A stretch of 64,000 nt of DNA from Strigamia acuminata (lineage: Eukaryota; Arthropoda; Chilopoda; Geophilomorpha; Linotaeniidae), in contig OX442319.1 in assembly GCA_949358305.1 (NCBI GenBank), positions 12,648,001 through 12,712,000 on the forward strand. Reading direction: 5' to 3'. Position 1 is the stretch's first letter. Every line of letters begins with the position of its first letter. The notes beneath the pieces are model-generated. The model was not told where the DNA came from. It did no database searches and saw nothing but the letters and a program-made list of their open reading frames with translations. Shown here in pieces: positions 41,426 through 54,119 of this stretch. Position numbers and translations under genes: made by a program.

Positions 41426-42193
41426 CTCTGACCGACCTTAAGAAGGACCCTACCTCACAGCCTCATTACTCCTAACTGTAGAGTATGTCACACCACCAGG
41501 AAAAGTAGTTTCAGTCAGTTTTAAATTTTAATGGATTTTTGACGATTTTTAATCCTTTTTCTAACGATTTCTATCTATTTTTATCGATTTTTTCACGGTT
41601 TTTTAACGCTTTTTTACCAATTTTTGACGATTTTAATCGATTTTGATTGATTTTGATTGATTTTTATCGATTTTCATTGATTTTTATCGATTTTAAATAA
41701 GTTTTATCGATATTATTTAAAATTGTTAAAATCGATTAAAACCATTAAACATCGAAAAAAATCGATAAAAATCGATTAAAATTGCAAGAAATCGATTAAA
41801 ATCGTTAAAAATAGTCAAAAATCGATAAAAATCAATAAAAATCGATAAAAATCGATAAAAATTGATAAAAATCGATAAAAATCGATAAAAAATTGATAAA
41901 AATCGATAAAAAAATCGATAAACATCGATAAAAAATTGATAAAAATCGATAAAAAATCGATAAAAAATCGATAAAAAATCGATAAAAAATCGATAAAAAA
42001 TCGATAAAAAATCGATAAATATCGATTAAAAATCGATAAATATTGATTAAAAAATCAATAAAAAAAGATTAAAAATCGTAAAAAATCAATTAAAATTTAA
42101 TTCCGACTAAAACTACTTTTCCTGGTGGTGTGACACTCCATAGGAAGGAGTAATGAGGCTGTGAGTTAGGGTCCTTCTTAAGGTCAGTCAGAG
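41426..42193. mobile_element. Foldback element with TCGATAAAAA core, 768 bp
   Basis: Long terminal inverted repeats start CTCTGACCGACCTTAAGAAG and are flanked by TA on both sides. The left half is (ATCGATTTTT)n-like and the right half (AAAAATCGAT)n-like, so the whole element is a near-complete hairpin. No coding capacity. Same family as 56371-57169. Confidence 0.88.
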
Positions 42194-42476
42194 TATAGCA
42201 ATGTTTGGCGACAGGAATGCTGTCCTTAGTCGGCTGGCGAGAAGCTGCATACATGAGCCAGATTTGTGAACGACCAGAAAGCCATGGATAAACCATCTAA
42301 AGTCGATCTCTTTCCTCCGAGAACATCCTTGGTATCGAATTAAACAAAATGGATACCACAGGACGCATGCACATTGTGTTTGTGAGGATACAAGTGTAGT
42401 TACAGCTCCAAACGTCGCAAGTAGAAAGTACGTAGAAATAAGTAATAATCTTTTAATTTATTTCGGTTTACAAAAC

Positions 42477-43159
42477 TCATGTGGATTCACATAGATATCG
42501 AATCGGTTTCGTTGGACCATACAAATGTATTACTTTCATGTCACATTCGTAGTCGTTCCAACAAGCTTTTCCACCCGTTTTAATAATGTGAATGCAATGT
42601 TCATGGCCACCGAAATTGTTTGGTTCGTCCGGACACCAATTTGTATAGCCGATAGCTTTTCCAGTGGAGGACCAAAAAAAATCCGTATTTCTGTCAAAAT
42701 CAATACCACTGGTCCAAAATGTTGGATACGCTGAAAATAGTTTAAAATGCATATTTCTTTATTATTACTTACTAACACAGAATATGTATAGAAAATCTGC
42801 ACGAGAATATTTTTTAAAAAAAAGTTAACTTATAATGGAGTATAAATTTTTGTTAGAATATTTTGTGCAGAATTCTAGACAATTTTCCGGCTGTATCTCC
42901 TTACGATTGTCGCCTTGTGTGAAAATATAATTAGTGATAAGTTGAGATTCGACCTGTGTTTCGATGCTTACAAGATGCGACTTTAGATGAGTACAATATG
43001 CAACTCCCTCAAGAAACATTCCATACTCTGTAGAAAAATGATAACAACCATCGCCAAGCTGAATGAAAGCAGTAGGACAGTTGACGGCAGAGCTCGAACC
43101 AATCATACAGCAAATGATAAATACTGAAATGTTCAATAGAAAAAATCAAAGATTAACAC
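42477..43159 (-). pseudogene. C-type lectin 4, start lost
   Basis: Exon 2 (42730-42477) is open, with WTSGID, NWCPDEPNNFGG, CWNDYEC and YLCES; this is the only copy with the mannose-type EPN triplet. Exon 1 ends at 42905 with an intact donor. The usual ATG is removed by a small deletion (ATTAC missing), and a one-base deletion in the T-run shifts the signal-peptide frame. An internal ATG at 43106 would remove most of the signal peptide. It is a pseudogene or uses an unseen start. Confidence 0.7.
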
Positions 43160-43436
43160 TAATTAACAATCTGTGTTTAATCTTAAATTACTAGAAAAAC
43201 TCCAGTGATCCACTGGTGCACTTAGTGCACTTGTGTGGAGTTTCGGGACTGTGAATGTGTTGCAGTTCCATAAAGAACTGGTCATGCAAGTGACCCTGCT
43301 AGACCTTGCGTCCCATTGGTTGAAGGGTTTGGCAGCGTCACCTAACAAAAGGGGGCGCTGTCCAGGATGACAATCATTGGTAAGAATAGTGACAAGAAAA
43401 TTATCTGTAGCTGCATTCAAATATTAAAACATTTTG

Positions 43437-44290
43437 TGTGTTAGTTCAATTTTAAAACAAAAATGACATCATTTCCTGTCTATAAAACTAAAATTGGTAA
43501 AAATACAAACTAAAATACAATTTCAATAAACTCAATTTTACTTAAATTTTAAGTGAAGCTATGCATTGCATTTGTATAGAAAATTTTGTAAAAATAGAAG
43601 TAAAATTTAATTAAAATTCAAGCACTCAAAAATAAAAATTTTATCTGTATTTACTTGACATCACTTCAGAACTTATGACATCACTTCACAACATAAGACA
43701 TCACTTCATGTTTTATTTTAAATTTTTGTGCTGCACACACACGAAACTAAAATTCATAAATTTTGAGTTTTAATTTTTGAAGAATTTTAGTTAAAATAGA
43801 TAAGTCACATGTAAACATATTTTCAAGTTGTTTCTTTAATTTTTCACCATTCTTATTCAAACCATACAGTTTGGTATTTTTATAACTAAGATTAATAATA
43901 AATATTACCTACATGCTTTATTAATTAATTTCTTCTTTCTTTTTCCGTGTCATGTCCATGCTGTCAATGACCTCTGGTGCCAGTTGGTTATACTCTTTTA
44001 AAATTTATTCCTCCCTTCTACTAGCAAGGCATAAAAATTTTAAATCCCACTAAAAATAATAATATTCCATCAATGCATACTTCTGTCTCATCACTATGTG
44101 AGTATAACATGCTACATTTTGGAATTGATTACATATTAGATGATCAATGATGTCATGTAAAAGTTATCACATGTTGTCAATTGTATAAAATAGAGTTAAA
44201 ATTCTCACACTCAAAATTTAAACTTAAAATACACTTAAACTAAAATTGTTAAAACACAAATATTTTAATTTTTGAATGCAGCTAGTATCT
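43437..44290. other. AT-rich insertion in unit 4 spacer
   Basis: Not shared with neighbouring units. Its two ends are roughly complementary (GCTGCATTCAAATATTAAAAC near 43410 and TTTAATTTTTGAATGCAGC near 44283), so it is probably another foldback or MITE of about 0.85 kb. It includes three tandem ACATCACTTCA motifs near 43660-43705. No gene. Confidence 0.5.
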
Positions 44291-44939
44291 TTTGTGCACC
44301 AAATTTACACATGCACATAAAAACGTTATCATTTTTAATAATTTAGTGGTGATTGAAAATAAACGCGTTTGGAGGACGCTCGGTTACGATACACTAGAAG
44401 ATCCTGGTTCGAACAATGGCCCGTTTATGGAAAGTCTGCCTGGTTTAGGTTGCAGACGATCCCTACTGTTCGATTATGCACAAATTTATTTTTGCACGGA
44501 TTTTTGTTTAATTTTGAAATATTTACCTGAAAGCTGCAAGACCAAGAAAAACCAAGCGTGACTCGCTTTTTGGAGATACATCGTCACTCGTTTAGTCGAC
44601 TGTAGAGTGTGAGGTGTCAATGTGAAATTGTAAGCTTATACAGTGAACAAAGAAATCCAAATGTGTATTTGCTGTTCACTTAGTAATTAACAGCATTTTA
44701 ATTACAATAATCGACACATGCATTCTTAACAGAATGTAATTAAAACCTTTTCTATGTGAGAACAGATGTTGTTGTTCAGTTTTATTGCAGTGATCCGGGA
44801 ATATAATAGTGTTGGAATGTCTTTAATCCTAAAATTTAAGGATTAATGATAGTGCAGAGAATTAAATACAAAGTTATAAATTGGAAACATCACAAGGTTT
44901 TATTCCAATAAAATACAAATGAAATAATGATGAAATGAA

Positions 44940-45640
44940 TTATACCGAAGACTAGATGAAACCATTTCCGGCCAGATTTTGGAGTAATATTTGCGTAGAA
45001 AGTTGCAGGGGCTTGTTTCTGGCTGGAAAAACCATCCTATCCGATCAGAAATGAGCCCAGGAATCTAATTCCACAAACGGATTGTCCATAGCATGCACCG
45101 TTGTCAAGTTATGAAAGAAAAACCTCTTTTTTTCACAGACTAAATTTGTCTCAAAAGTCCGTAGGTCCGTAGCCATATCTCGCCAACGTTGCGTGTTATG
45201 GAAATTCTGCTGACGGAAATGGATTCCTCAGCTCGTTCCGGATCGGATAGGCTACGCTTCCCGGCCGGAAACAAGTGTCCGCAGATTTCCCGGCGTCAAA
45301 ACCAAAATCATAAAAAAGCCCAAAACAGAATATAGAATGGGATTTTCGAGATCGGCTGCCATTTGCTGCCATCTTCGTGGTTGGTACTCATTCGAAGCGG
45401 GAAAAAGAGTCAAGCCAGTCGTAAATGAGCCCAGGAATCCATTTCTGCAGCCGGAATTTGCTCAATTTGCACCGTTGTCCAAATATAAGCCGAAAAGTGG
45501 GTTTTTGACTATGTTTTCACTTATATCTGGGCAACGGTGCAAGCTGTCCGACTTTTGCTTGCAGAAATGGATTATTCAGCTCGTTTTCGATCGGTTGGGC
45601 TACTTTCCCGAGTCACTTTGAGTTTGTACCTAGGTGAATA
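44940..45640. other. Unclassified repeat-like insertion in unit 5 flank
   Basis: Moderately GC-rich sequence with internal direct repetition (AAATGAGCCCAGGAAT at about 45047 and 45424; GCACCGTTGTC twice). It replaces the usual 3' flank start. No coding potential is trusted. Confidence 0.4.
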
Positions 45641-45855
45641 AACACATCGTTCTTATTGAAACATGGGACTACCTTCAATGAACTAGCGTTGGATATCACA
45701 CATCCTTGGTGTCAAATTAAACAAAATGGATACTACAAGACGCATACACATTGTGTTTGTGAGGATAAAACTGTAGTTACAGCTCCAATCCTTGCAAGTA
45801 GAAAGTAAGTATAGAAATAAGTAATAATCTTTTAATTTATTTCGGCTTGCAAAAC

Positions 45856-46520
45856 TCATGTGGATTCACATAGAAATCGCATCGGTTTATGTCCATGCCA
45901 ATATGTTTCTTTTGAGTTACAATTAAGGTTGTTCCAACAAACTGTTCCAAACTGTTTAAGAATTTGAACGCAATTTTCATCGCTATTAGTAGATGGTTCG
46001 TTTGGACACCAATTTGTTACACTGAAAGCTTTTCCAATGGCGGACCAATAAAAATATCTATTTCTGTCAAAATCAATACCACTGGTCCAATAACTTTGAT
46101 ACGCTGAAAATAGTTCCAAAAACATATTTCTTTATTATTACTTACTAGAACAGAATTTGTATAGAAAATCTGCACGAGAATATTTATAAAAAAAAGAATA
46201 AATTTTTGTTAGTATATTTTGTGCAGAAATCTACACAATTTTCGGGCTGTGTTTCCTTACGATTGTCGCTTTGTCTGCTAATAAAATCATTGATAACTTT
46301 TGATTCCCGCTGTGAATCGATGCTTATAAGCCGTGACTTTAGATTATTACAATAAGTTGTTCCCTCAAGATAAGTACCAGTCGCTATGGAAAAATGATAA
46401 CAACCGTCGCCAAGCTTCATGAAACCATTAATACAATTGATGCTGGCAGAGGTCGAACCAATCGTACAGCAAATGATAACTACTGAAATGTTCAATAGAA
46501 AAAAAATCAACGATTAACAT
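45856..46520 (-). pseudogene. C-type lectin 5, frameshifted signal peptide
   Basis: Exons 46520-46261 and 46103-45856. Exon 2 is open: WTSGID, NWCPNEPS, CWNNLNC (Asn replaces the Asp of WND) and FLCES. The ATG is present, but one extra T in the signal-peptide T-run shifts the frame, so exon 1 has length 3n+2 instead of 3n+1. The downstream frame (LLNISVVIICC) remains otherwise open. Probably non-functional unless a non-AUG start is used. Confidence 0.7.
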
Positions 46521-46734
46521 TACACTAATTAACAATCTCTTTTTAATCTTAAATTACTAGAAATACTCCCTTGTTCCAAAAGACCTTACAATTCAAGAGT
46601 AAGCATGTGAGTGGCAGACTGATATCACACGCTATGAGGAATACCATGGTAATGCTAAGCGCATCTCACTTGAAAGAAACAACAACTAGAAACTATATTT
46701 ATATTGGTTTTGGCCTTTATTCATATTGCCTGGG

Positions 46735-47390
46735 CTACATTGCTGCAGCCCAACGCAAGATCAAGACACCACGAGGATAATAAGATCTGTCTTCTGCCAT
46801 GCCGCTGCACAGACTTGCTGACCACTTTACGTAGGTTGTGACTGCTTGGCCCTCCACCGTGACCTGCGTCACTGCCTTACGGCCCCAAGGTCGTCCCCCT
46901 TGCGGGTGGACCGACCCAGTACGGGGGAGGAGGGAGCTGAGTGGTGTGGTGAGGGAGAGATGCGAGAGAGAGGAGTGGCGACCACTGAAGAGACAAGACG
47001 TGTCCAAGGCCTGTGAGCAAGGGCAACCCTGCCCTGTGCGAACTCTGGTCTCCTCACCATTCACCACGGCGAAGCTCAGTAGTATGGCGTTCTCCATATT
47101 GCATCCTCCATGAGTGGCTGCCCGGGTCATAGGTAAGTACGACATGAATGTTATGTTGAACCAACCACGACACCCATGGGGCTCACGCCCTGTGTGCGAC
47201 GGATCGGTTGGCGATGCGGTGTGCCTTACTGACACCCCTGCAACGGGTGACGGGATTCTCCAACCCGTAGACAATGATATTAAAGGCCAACAACCAGCAA
47301 TATGGAGTCTCTTGTCATTTTACCTGAATATGCGTCCCACACCAGGATAACCAGTCTTCAGGTTACCTTGGCGAAGACCATACCAGTCAC
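46735..47390. mobile_element. GC-rich insertion of unknown type in unit 5
   Basis: Interrupts the 5' block shared with other units. It has clearly higher GC than its surroundings, with a 179-codon minus frame (47274-46735) and overlapping plus frames. No recognisable domain. It may be a 5' fragment of a non-LTR element. Confidence 0.35.
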
Positions 47391-48607
47391 AAGGTTTCGA
47401 CTTGGTGCACAATGCACATGTGTGCAGTTGTGGGATTGTGTATGTGTTGCGGCTCCATGAAGGACTGGTCATGTAACGTCTCGTTCAAGCGACCATGCTA
47501 GAACCTGCGTCACATTGGTTGAAGGGACTGGCAGCGCCACCAAACAAGAGTGGCGCTGCCCGGAATGACAACTATTGGTAAGAATAGTGAACAGTCACAG
47601 ATGTAAGAAATTACCATTATCTTTTGTGTATCAAATTTACACACGCACAGAAAAAAGTTATCACTTTTTAAAAAAATGTTTTAGATAATATAGTGTCATG
47701 AACCGGTTTTTTTATGATTGAAAATAAATGCGTTTGAAGGACGCCCTGTTACGATATACTAGAAGATCCTGGTTCGAACAATGGCCCGTTTATGGAAAGT
47801 CTGCCTGGTTTAGGTTGCAGACGATCTCTAGTGTTTGTTTATGCACAAATTTATTTTTGCACTGGCTTTCTAGATAAAGACAAAAAAAGAAACCTCCAAT
47901 ATAGAATTGAGATTGCGTATCAATTAAGACGGTTGACAACAACAAAACCCAAAGGACGTGAAAATGTGTGAAAGGTGAAGCGACCAGAAAGGCAACGTGC
48001 TGTATTCACTCGCTCAACGACAATAAAGAAAGAATTCTGCAGTTTTAGATCATTCACGTACCAGAAGCGTGACATATGCGTTATAAAATAGAAAAAAGGA
48101 CTGTAATCATTGGAAATAATGGAATAACAAAAGAATAAAACGCACAAGGTTCATGAAAATGGATTTCTATGGGCCGTCTATGGTTCCAAACAAACCGTGA
48201 CAATTGGTGCGGTGATTCATATGTCAAATGAAAATTTCTGTTTCATTCTGGAATATTTACCTAAAAACTGCAAGGCCACGAAAAACCTAGCATGACTCGC
48301 TTTTTGGAGTAACATCTTCACGTGTTCAGTTGACTGTAGAGTGTGAGGTACCAATGTGGAATTATAAGCTTATATAGTGAACAAAGAAATGCAAGTGTGT
48401 ATTGGCAGTTCACGTCGTAATCCGGCAATATAATAGTGTTGGAATGCTAATTAAAGCGATAGATTGTGAAAAGTAAAGATTAATGGGTGTTTAGGGAATG
48501 AAATACCAAGTTATAAATTGGAAATATCACAGTTAGGGTTTTATTACAACAAAATAAAAATGAAATAATGATGAAATGATCTATACAGTATTAATAAGCT
48601 AAATATA
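47391..48607. other. Lectin-unit spacer, unit 5
   Basis: Recurrent spacer with the empty hAT-MITE site (ACACTAGAAGATCC at about 47756). No gene. Confidence 0.4.
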
Positions 48608-49365
48608 CAGGGTGGAACAAAAGTCTGGATCCCTACTAAATATTTCTGAAAGTGGTAACAATGCATCTAATTTCAATGATGGCAAAGTATTAAAGTTGGG
48701 TGGGGCAATCTTTTGGTAACCCGAAATTTGACCTTGAGATGTTCCTTCAAGGTCATTTGAAAATTATCTCGGAAACCGTTAGAGATAGACAGAAATTTCC
48801 AATTGTAAACTTGTAGACCATCATTTGTTTAGTCTAAAAATGACTAATTCTCAAATCTGTTGTACTAAAAGATTTTAAGAAATCCACAATTGAAAAAGTA
48901 GTTTTGAAAAGAAAAAGTCATAAAAAAATTTAGTTTTCTACTCATATCTCTGCAACGGTGCCAGATATGCAAATTCCAACCAGGGGAATCGATTTTTTGG
49001 GTCATTTTACATCTAATCAGCACATTTTTGGCACTTTTCTAAATTTTGGCCATGTTATTCTTGGACTTGTGTCTACTTTTTCAATTGCGATTTTCTTAAA
49101 ATCTTTTAGTACAAAAGATTTGAGAATTAGTCATTTTTAGACTAAACAAATGATGGTCTACAAGTTTACAATTGGAAATTTTTGTCTATCTCTAACGGTT
49201 TCCGAGATAATTTTCAAATGACCTTGAAGGAACGTCCCAAGGTCAAATTTCGGGTCACCAAAAGATTGCCCCACCCAACTTTAATACTTTGCCATCATTG
49301 AATTAGATGCATTGTTACCACTTTCAGAAATATTTAGTAGGGATCCAGACTCTTGTTCCACCCTG
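48608..49365. mobile_element. Tc1/mariner-like foldback MITE, 758 bp
   Basis: Begins CAGGGTGGAACAAAAGTCTGG and ends with its near-perfect complement, with inverted arms of about 300 bp. Flanked by TATA on both sides. The site is uninterrupted in other units (GCTAAATATATGGCGATG at about 52801). No transposase. Confidence 0.88.
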
Positions 49366-49819
49366 TATATGGCGAAGATACACTCGTCGAAGAAATCTGA
49401 ATGACTAAAATCATATTTAACAGAAATCGATGCACAGGAGTTCATTTGGCGACTGTTCATCTGGAAAAAAATCCAACAATTTTAACTTGGAACATGTGGA
49501 TTGGTTTGTGACCTAATGGAACTTTTTTTTGTATTTACTAGTGACTGTCAAATTCACTGTTTGACAATCTCATCTGGATCTTTCGAGTACCTTTGGTACT
49601 AGCAGAAAGCAGGAAGCCATGGATAAACCATCTGAAGTCGATCTCTTTACTCCGAAAACATCCCTGGTGTCAAGTTATGAATTTAAACAAAATGGAAATT
49701 ACAGAACGCATGCACATCGTGTTTGTGAGGATTAAAGTGTAGTTACAGCTGAAAACATCTTAAGTAGAAAGTACGTAGAAATAAGTAATAAACTTTTGAT
49801 TTATTTTGATTTACAAAAC

Positions 49820-50493
49820 TCATCCTGTGTATTCACATAGAAATCGCATCGGTTTATACCCATACCAATCTACGTGTTTTGCTTCACAACTAACGTCGTT
49901 CCAACAAACTGTTGGCATTTTAAGAAGGTGAATGCAATATTCATTGGCATTACCGGTTGGTTGGTTTGGACACCAATTTGTTACGCTCAAATGTTTTCCA
50001 ATGGAGGACCAAATAAAAATACCATTTTTTTCGACATCAATACCACTAGTCCAATAATTTTGAGGCGCTGAAAATAGTTTCAAAAACATATTTCCTTATT
50101 ATTACATACTAGCACAGAATTTGTGTAGAAAATCAGCACGAGAATACTTTTAAAAAAAAAGTTAACTATGGAGTATAAATTTTTGTTATCATATTTTGTC
50201 CAGAATTCTACACAATTTTCCAGCGGTATCTCCTTACGATTGTCGCTTTGTTTGTTAATATAATCATTGAGAGCTTTTGATTCGTCCTGTGAGGCGATGC
50301 TTACAGGCCGCGACTTTAGATTAGCACAATATGCAATTCCATCCTGAAAACTACCACTCGCTGTAGAAAAATGATAACAGCTATAGCCAAGCTCAATGAA
50401 ACCACTAACACAGTTGCCGGCAGAGCTCGAACCAATCATACAGCAAATGATAACTACTGAAATGTTCAATAGAAAAAAATCAAAGATTAACAT
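49820..50493 (-). CDS. C-type lectin 6
   Basis: Exons 50493-50238 and 50067-49820; 167 residues. All control points are intact. An upstream in-frame ATG at 50523 (MTKKRLFISV) would add ten residues and is unique to this copy. Motifs: WTSGID, NWCPNQPTGNANEYC, CWNDVSC and FLCEY. QPT replaces EPS, moving toward the QPD-type triplet of galactose-binding lectins, so ligand specificity may differ. Confidence 0.86.
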
Positions 50494-51310
50494 TACACTA
50501 ATAAACAATCTCTTTTTAGTCATAAATTACTAGAAATACTGTACTCCCTTGTTCCAAGAGACCTTACAATTCTAGAGTATGTGTGTGAGTGGCAGACTGA
50601 CATCCCACGGTATGAGGAATACCATGGTGATGCTAAGCGCATCTCACTTGAAAGAAACAACAACTAGAAACTATATTTATATTGGTTTTGGCCTTTATTC
50701 TAGTAGAATATAGGATTGGGATTCTACGTTGAAGTTCGATGAGAGTTAGGCCCATTGGGCATCAATAGGCCTGCAGATTTGGGTATTCTTAACTACAGTT
50801 TGCGGTGGTTGGAGCGCATAAATGAAGCGAAGTTACTTGAGTGATTTTGGATACACTAGAAGATCCTGCTTCGCACAATGGCCTTTTTGTGGAAAGTCTG
50901 CCTGGTTTCGGTTGTAGACGATTATGCAGAAATTTATTTTTGCATGCGTTTCGTAAAGCTTTAAAACTAATAACGACAGAAAAAGAAACCGCCCGCCGAT
51001 ATATAATTGAGGTTGCGTATCAATTAAGATGGTTGACAACAACAAAACCCAAAGGACGTGAAAATATGCCAAGTCGGGTTGGGAAGTCAAATGGTGAAGC
51101 GATCAGAAAGGCAACGTGCTGTATTCACTTGCTTAACGACAAGAAATGAAGAAGTCTGCAGTTTTAGTTCAATCAGGTAACACAAGCGTGTCATATGCGT
51201 TATAAAATAAAAAAGGAAACTGTAATCATTGGAAATAAGGGGATAATAAAAGAATAAAACGCACAAGGCTCGTGAAAATAGCTTTTTCTGGGCCGTCTAT
51301 GGTTCCAAAC

Positions 51311-52395
51311 TGTGGTGACCCCAAATATTCCTATTTGAGTGGGCACCGTATTTCCGAGTTAACTGATAACTCAAGTTAATATTATTTTATGTTCCGTTTC
51401 AATGTAAGTTGAAGCGCAACATATAAAACCTGAATATAAAACAGAACGCAATATTACCCAAATAATATTGTGTTTTGCAGCAAGTTTTGGCCCAGCAACA
51501 GCGTCAACCAATCATGCAGCGGCATGCATCGCTTTGATGATGCTGCTAGGCATGTGCCTGGGCGGAGCATCCCCTCCTCTCGCGCGTGCCTGGCTCAATT
51601 GTTGCACACGACCCGAAGGTGGCCGTGTGTGATCTTTGCGCAACTCGTCATCTGCGCAGCTTTACTGAGCAGATTTCGGAGTGAGCCAAACGGTTTTGGC
51701 CCACTCTTCCCACACTCTTGATTCCATCTCCAAACTGTTCACAACCGTGTCAAACTTCTGCTCAACTCTGCAAAGTGTGATCTGTGATATTGGACGAATT
51801 GAGATTCATTGCTGGTCCGTGCATACTGTACGAAATAGCGCCTTTCTGCTTGAATTACTACGAGTAATTTAAGCCATTTTTCTGTGTGGAATTGACATTG
51901 AGCTTGCTCTGTCATTTTGTAGTTCTTTGTGTTGAGCCTGCTCCACAAAGAAGACTGTGTGTTGACAGATTATTACGTCGAGCTTGCTCCGTAATAATCA
52001 CTTCACTGTGTGTGAGAAGTATTCTTGTGTCGAGCGTGCTCCACGAGAATTTAGGTGTATTTCGAGGTAGGTTTTTGGCATCGAGTTTACTCTGCCAAAA
52101 TTCCGCGCTCACGCTACGCCATCGACGCCATCTTGACGCCGACCGTTAACAGTGAGTGTCCAAGTACGAGGAGAAGCCAGATCAACTCAGTCATTACATA
52201 TTCGTTTATTTCCCAGTTATCGTGTATTTTTAGGAACAATTAAAGCAATCTATTTATTCCTTTACTTTGTGTTAAAAATCATTCCCCTAGACAACTATTT
52301 GGCCACAGAGTAGAAGTCCTAACGGCATCTCAACGGTGATACTAGTAGCTTGTTGAGTTTAAATAATTTAGCAAGTGAAGACCCGGATCGCCGCA
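51311..52395 (+). mobile_element. Solo LTR, 1085 bp, with repeated GAGC/GCTC hairpins
   Basis: TGTGGTGACCCC...CGGATCGCCGCA. TSD AAAC (51307-51310, 52396-52399); sister units read uninterrupted (GGTTCCAAACGAACCGTG). It is a relative of the intact element's LTR by its ends. At 51893-52100 it carries five hairpins with a shared tip, plus others (51356-51372, 51849-51873). Confidence 0.92.
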
Positions 52396-53439
52396 AAACG
52401 AACCGTGAAAATAGGTGCAGTGATTCATACGTCAAATAAAAATTTCTCTGTTTTATTCTGATATATTTACCTGAAAACTGCATGACCAAGAAAAATCTAG
52501 CATGACTCGCTTTTTGGAGAAACATCTTCACGTGTTCAGTTGACCGTACGTAGAGTGTGAGGTACCAAAGTGAAATTGTAAGCTTATATAGTGAACAAAG
52601 AAATCCAAGTATGTGTACTGGCAATTCACGTAGTAATCCGGTGTTGGAATGCTAATTAAAATCTTAGATCCTGAAAAGTAAAGATTAATGGGTGTCTAGG
52701 GAATGAAATACCAAGTTATAAATTGGAAATATCACAGTTAGGGTTTTATTGCAACAAAATAAAAATGAAATAATGATGAAATGATTTATACAGTATTAAT
52801 AAGCTAAATATATGGCGATGATACACTCGTCGAAGAAATCTGAATGACTAAAATCATTTTTAACAGAAATCGATGCACAGGAGTTCATTTGGGGACTGTT
52901 CACCTGGAAAAAATAGTCCAAGAGCGACGGCGCAGTGCAAGAACAAAGTAGTGAGCGACAGGAAAACATACATCGACCTGAAATATTTTTATTTGTGAGA
53001 TGAAGTACGAGGCAGAAAAATCCGTTTCGAATACATTGCCACCCACGTGTCCTGCTGGTATTTCATCACATTGCACATGAGGGTGAACTGAAACCAACAA
53101 TCCTAACTTGGAACATGTGGATTGGTTTGTGACCTAATGAAACTTTTTATTTATTTACTAGTGACTGTCAAATTCACTGTTTGACAATCTCATCTGGATC
53201 TTTCGAGTACCATTGGTACTACCCGAAAGCAGGAAGCCACGGATAAACCATCTGAAGTCGATCTCTTTACTCCGAGAACATCCCTGGTGTCAAGTTATGA
53301 ATTTAAACAAAATGGAAACTACAGAACGCATGCACATCGTGTTTGTGAGGATTAAAGTGTAGTTACAGCTGAAAACATCTCCAGTAGAAAGTAGGTAGAA
53401 ATAAGTAATAAACTTTTGATTTATTTTGACTTACAAAAC

Positions 53440-54119
53440 TCATCCCACGTATTCACATAGAAATCGCATCGGTTTATACCCATACCAAGTTATTTCTTTT
53501 GTGTCACAATCAATGTCATTCCAACAAACTTTTCCAGACAATTTAAGAATGTGAAGGCAATATTCACCTTTATTGTAGGATGGTTCGCCTGGACACCAAT
53601 TTGTTAGAGTCAAAGGTTTTTTAATGGTGGACCACATAAAATTACGATTTTTTGCGGTATCAACACCACTGGTCCAATAATTTGGAGGCGCTGAAAATAA
53701 TTTCAAAAACATATTTCCTTATTATTACTTACTAGCACAGAATTTGTATAGAAAATCTGCACGAGAATATTTTTAAAAAAAAAGAATTAACTATGGAGTA
53801 TAAATTTTTGTTAGTATATTTCGTGCAGAATTCTACACAATTTTCTGGCTGCGTTTCCTTACGATTGTCGCTTTGTTGATCAATATAACCATTGATCCAA
53901 TCTGATTCGTACTGAGTGGTGATGCTTACAAGCCGCGACTTTAGTTTAGCACAATATGCAGTTCCATCCTGAAAAGTACCAGTCGCTGTAGAAAAATGAA
54001 AACACATAGAGCCGACATTAACGAAATCAGTTTCACAAAAGCCGGCAAAGCTCGAACCAATCATACAAGAAATGATAACTACTGAAATGTTCAATAGAAA
54101 AAAAATCAAAGATTAACAC
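53440..54119 (-). pseudogene. C-type lectin 7, start lost
   Basis: Exon 2 (53690-53440) open: WTSGVD, NWCPGEPSYNKGEYC, CWNDIDC and FLCEY. Exon 1 ends at 53863 with GTAAGG. The ATG is lost (ATTAC deletion giving GTG) and one extra T shifts the leader frame. An internal ATG at 54064 lies after the hydrophobic core. Probably a pseudogene. Confidence 0.7.

Noticed and set aside
44395-44425. tRNA or SINE promoter (TGGTTCGAACAAT)
   Set aside because: Only a B-box-like match; no A box at the right distance and no cloverleaf.
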